This document shows, piece by piece, positions 62,862 through 64,000 of a stretch of DNA of 64,000 bases. Position 1 is the stretch's first letter. Each line of letters begins with the position of its first letter. The translations under genes were made by a program, and so were the position numbers. The notes below the pieces were generated by a model. The model was not told the origin of the DNA. It was given only the letters and a program-made list of their open reading frames with translations, and did not search any database. Source of the stretch: Euryhalocaulis sp050486445 (GTDB lineage Bacteria > Pseudomonadota > Alphaproteobacteria > Caulobacterales > Maricaulaceae); the NCBI GenBank assembly GCA_050486445.1, contig JBJHDH010000002.1, forward strand, positions 88,116-152,115. Direction: 5' to 3'.

Positions 62862-64000
62862 TGACCGGCGCTTCGGGCGCTTCGGTGCAGCAGGCGCTGG
62901 ACCGTCTGGCCGCGCTGCATCCCAGGCTGATCGACCTGTCGCTGGGCCGGGTCGAGCGCCTGCTGGGGGCGCTGGGCGATCCGCACCTGCGCCTGCCGCC
63001 CGTGATCCATGTCGCCGGCACCAACGGCAAGGGTTCTACCATCGCGCTGCTGCGCGCCTTTGCGCTGGCCGCCGGGATGCGGCCGCATGTCTATACCTCG
63101 CCGCATCTGGTGCGGTTCAACGAGCGGATCGAGCTGGCCGGCGCGCAGATTTCCGACGCCGCCCTGCTGGACGCCATCGCCCGCACAGAGGCGGCGAACG
63201 ATGGCGCCCCGGCGACGTTTTTCGAGATGGCGACGGCGGCGGCCTTCCTCGCCTTTTCCGAAACGCCGGCCGACATTCTGCTGCTGGAGACCGGGCTGGG
63301 CGGACGGCTGGACGCCACCAATGTAATCCGGGATCCGCGGGCCTCTATCGTCACGCCGGTCTCGCTGGATCATAAAGAATATCTGGGCGCGGACATTCTG
63401 GGCATCGCGCGCGAGAAAGCCGGGATATTCAAGCGCGGCGCGCCGGCGATTATCGGCTGGCAGAACGAGGATGTGCGCACCGTGCTGACGCGCGCGGCCG
63501 AGACGGCGGGCGCGCCGGCGCAGGTGTTCGGCATGGATTTCCGCAGCTTCGAAGAGCGCGGCCGGCTGGTTTATGAAGACGAGACGCGCCTTCTGGACCT
63601 GCCGCCGCCGCGTCTGCGCGGGGCGCATCAGGTGATGAACGCCGGGCCCGCCATCGCCGCCGCGCTGCGCGCCGGAATCGATGAGAAAGCCATCGCCGAA
63701 GGACTGGCCAGGGTTGCGTGGCCGGCGCGCATGCAGCGCCTGACCGAAGGGCCGCTGGCCGGGATCGCGGACGCGGCCGGGGCGGAGTTATGGCTGGACG
63801 GCGCGCATAACGAGGCCGGGGCGCAGGCGCTGGCCGCAACAATCGCCGATCTGGAAACCGCTGACCCAAGGCCGCTGGCCGTGGTATGCGGCGTAATGGC
63901 GAACAAGGATTTCGGCGCGGTCACAGCGCCTTTCGCCGGTCTGGCGCGCCTGCTGGTCGCTACACCGGTCGCCGGCCAGCCGGCCGGCGCCGATCCCGGC
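62862..64000 (+). CDS. folC: Folylpolyglutamate synthase, cut by window end
   Basis: A partial bifunctional dihydrofolate/folylpolyglutamate synthase. The first 379 codons show HVAGTNGKGSTIALL (the P-loop, near residue 50), SPHLVRFNERIELAG, LETGLGGRLDATN and VTPVSLDHKEYLG and reach into the Mur-ligase-like C-terminal domain (WLDGAHNEAGAQALA). The frame stays open to base 64000. It directly follows accD. The start at 62862 lacks a clear Shine-Dalgarno. Confidence 0.9.

Noticed and set aside
1..64000. CRISPR arrays, tRNA or rRNA genes
   Set aside because: No regularly spaced repeats and no cloverleaf or rRNA-like sequence was found by reading the window.

Overview
The window is a GC-rich alphaproteobacterial chromosome segment. 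A Caulobacterales/Maricaulales (Hyphomonadaceae-like) host is suggested by the Caulobacter-type flagellar order fliF-fliG-flbE-fliN-flbD-flhA, the cell-cycle adaptor cpdR, and an accD without its zinc ribbon next to folC. No rRNA, tRNA, CRISPR array, integrase or intact transposase was seen.

Positions 1-6.9 kb look like part of an integrative or conjugative element. They hold DUF932, DUF736, a large ParB-like protein and DUF2958, all on the minus strand, plus a TacA/TacT-type toxin-antitoxin pair on the plus strand. Two ~240-nt leaders, nearly identical in their cores and each carrying a 30-nt inverted repeat, precede DUF932 and parB-like. An IS66 tnpB scar (6896-7018) marks the edge of the next island.

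Positions 7.1-21.4 kb form a DNA phosphorothioation island. dndA lies divergent to dndB-dndC-dndD-dndE and a Dnd-associated methyltransferase gene. On the dndA side is a tightly packed five-gene minus-strand operon: a PLD-nuclease/SF2-helicase fusion, a 70-aa protein, a DndD-like SMC ATPase with a Cys hook, an AT-rich 157-aa unknown, and a DUF262-DUF1524 (GmrSD/SspE-like) nuclease broken by one frameshift. This operon is the best candidate here for a little-described system: a composite phosphorothioate-dependent restriction module different in layout from DptFGH and SspE.

Positions 21.6-29.9 kb carry ordinary accessory genes: an alpha/beta hydrolase, a Wzx-like flippase, MmgE/PrpD, a nucleotidyltransferase, SMP-30, a serine hydrolase and small membrane proteins. 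Positions 30-39.1 kb are one minus-strand flagellar operon encoding the MS ring, switch, export gate, sigma54 activator and FlhF/FlhG. Then come lepB, an MFS transporter, ccmI, amtB and, divergently, gltD-gltB (nitrogen assimilation; gltB has a one-base frameshift). A methyltransferase/MTHFR pair, VOC protein, cpdR, N-formylglutamate amidohydrolase, XRE regulator, amidohydrolase, lysophospholipase, SCP2 protein, Hsp20, a YbaK editing protein, DUF2793, YceI and mscL follow. The window ends with a degenerate trpF, accD and folC (cut by the window end), where the trpB-trpA genes usual for this locus are absent.

New non-coding candidates are a complete small-RNA gene (promoter, two hairpins, exposed CCUCCC, terminator) at 54.6-54.7 kb, a possible RNA thermometer on hsp20, and an array of palindromes between dndA and dndB.
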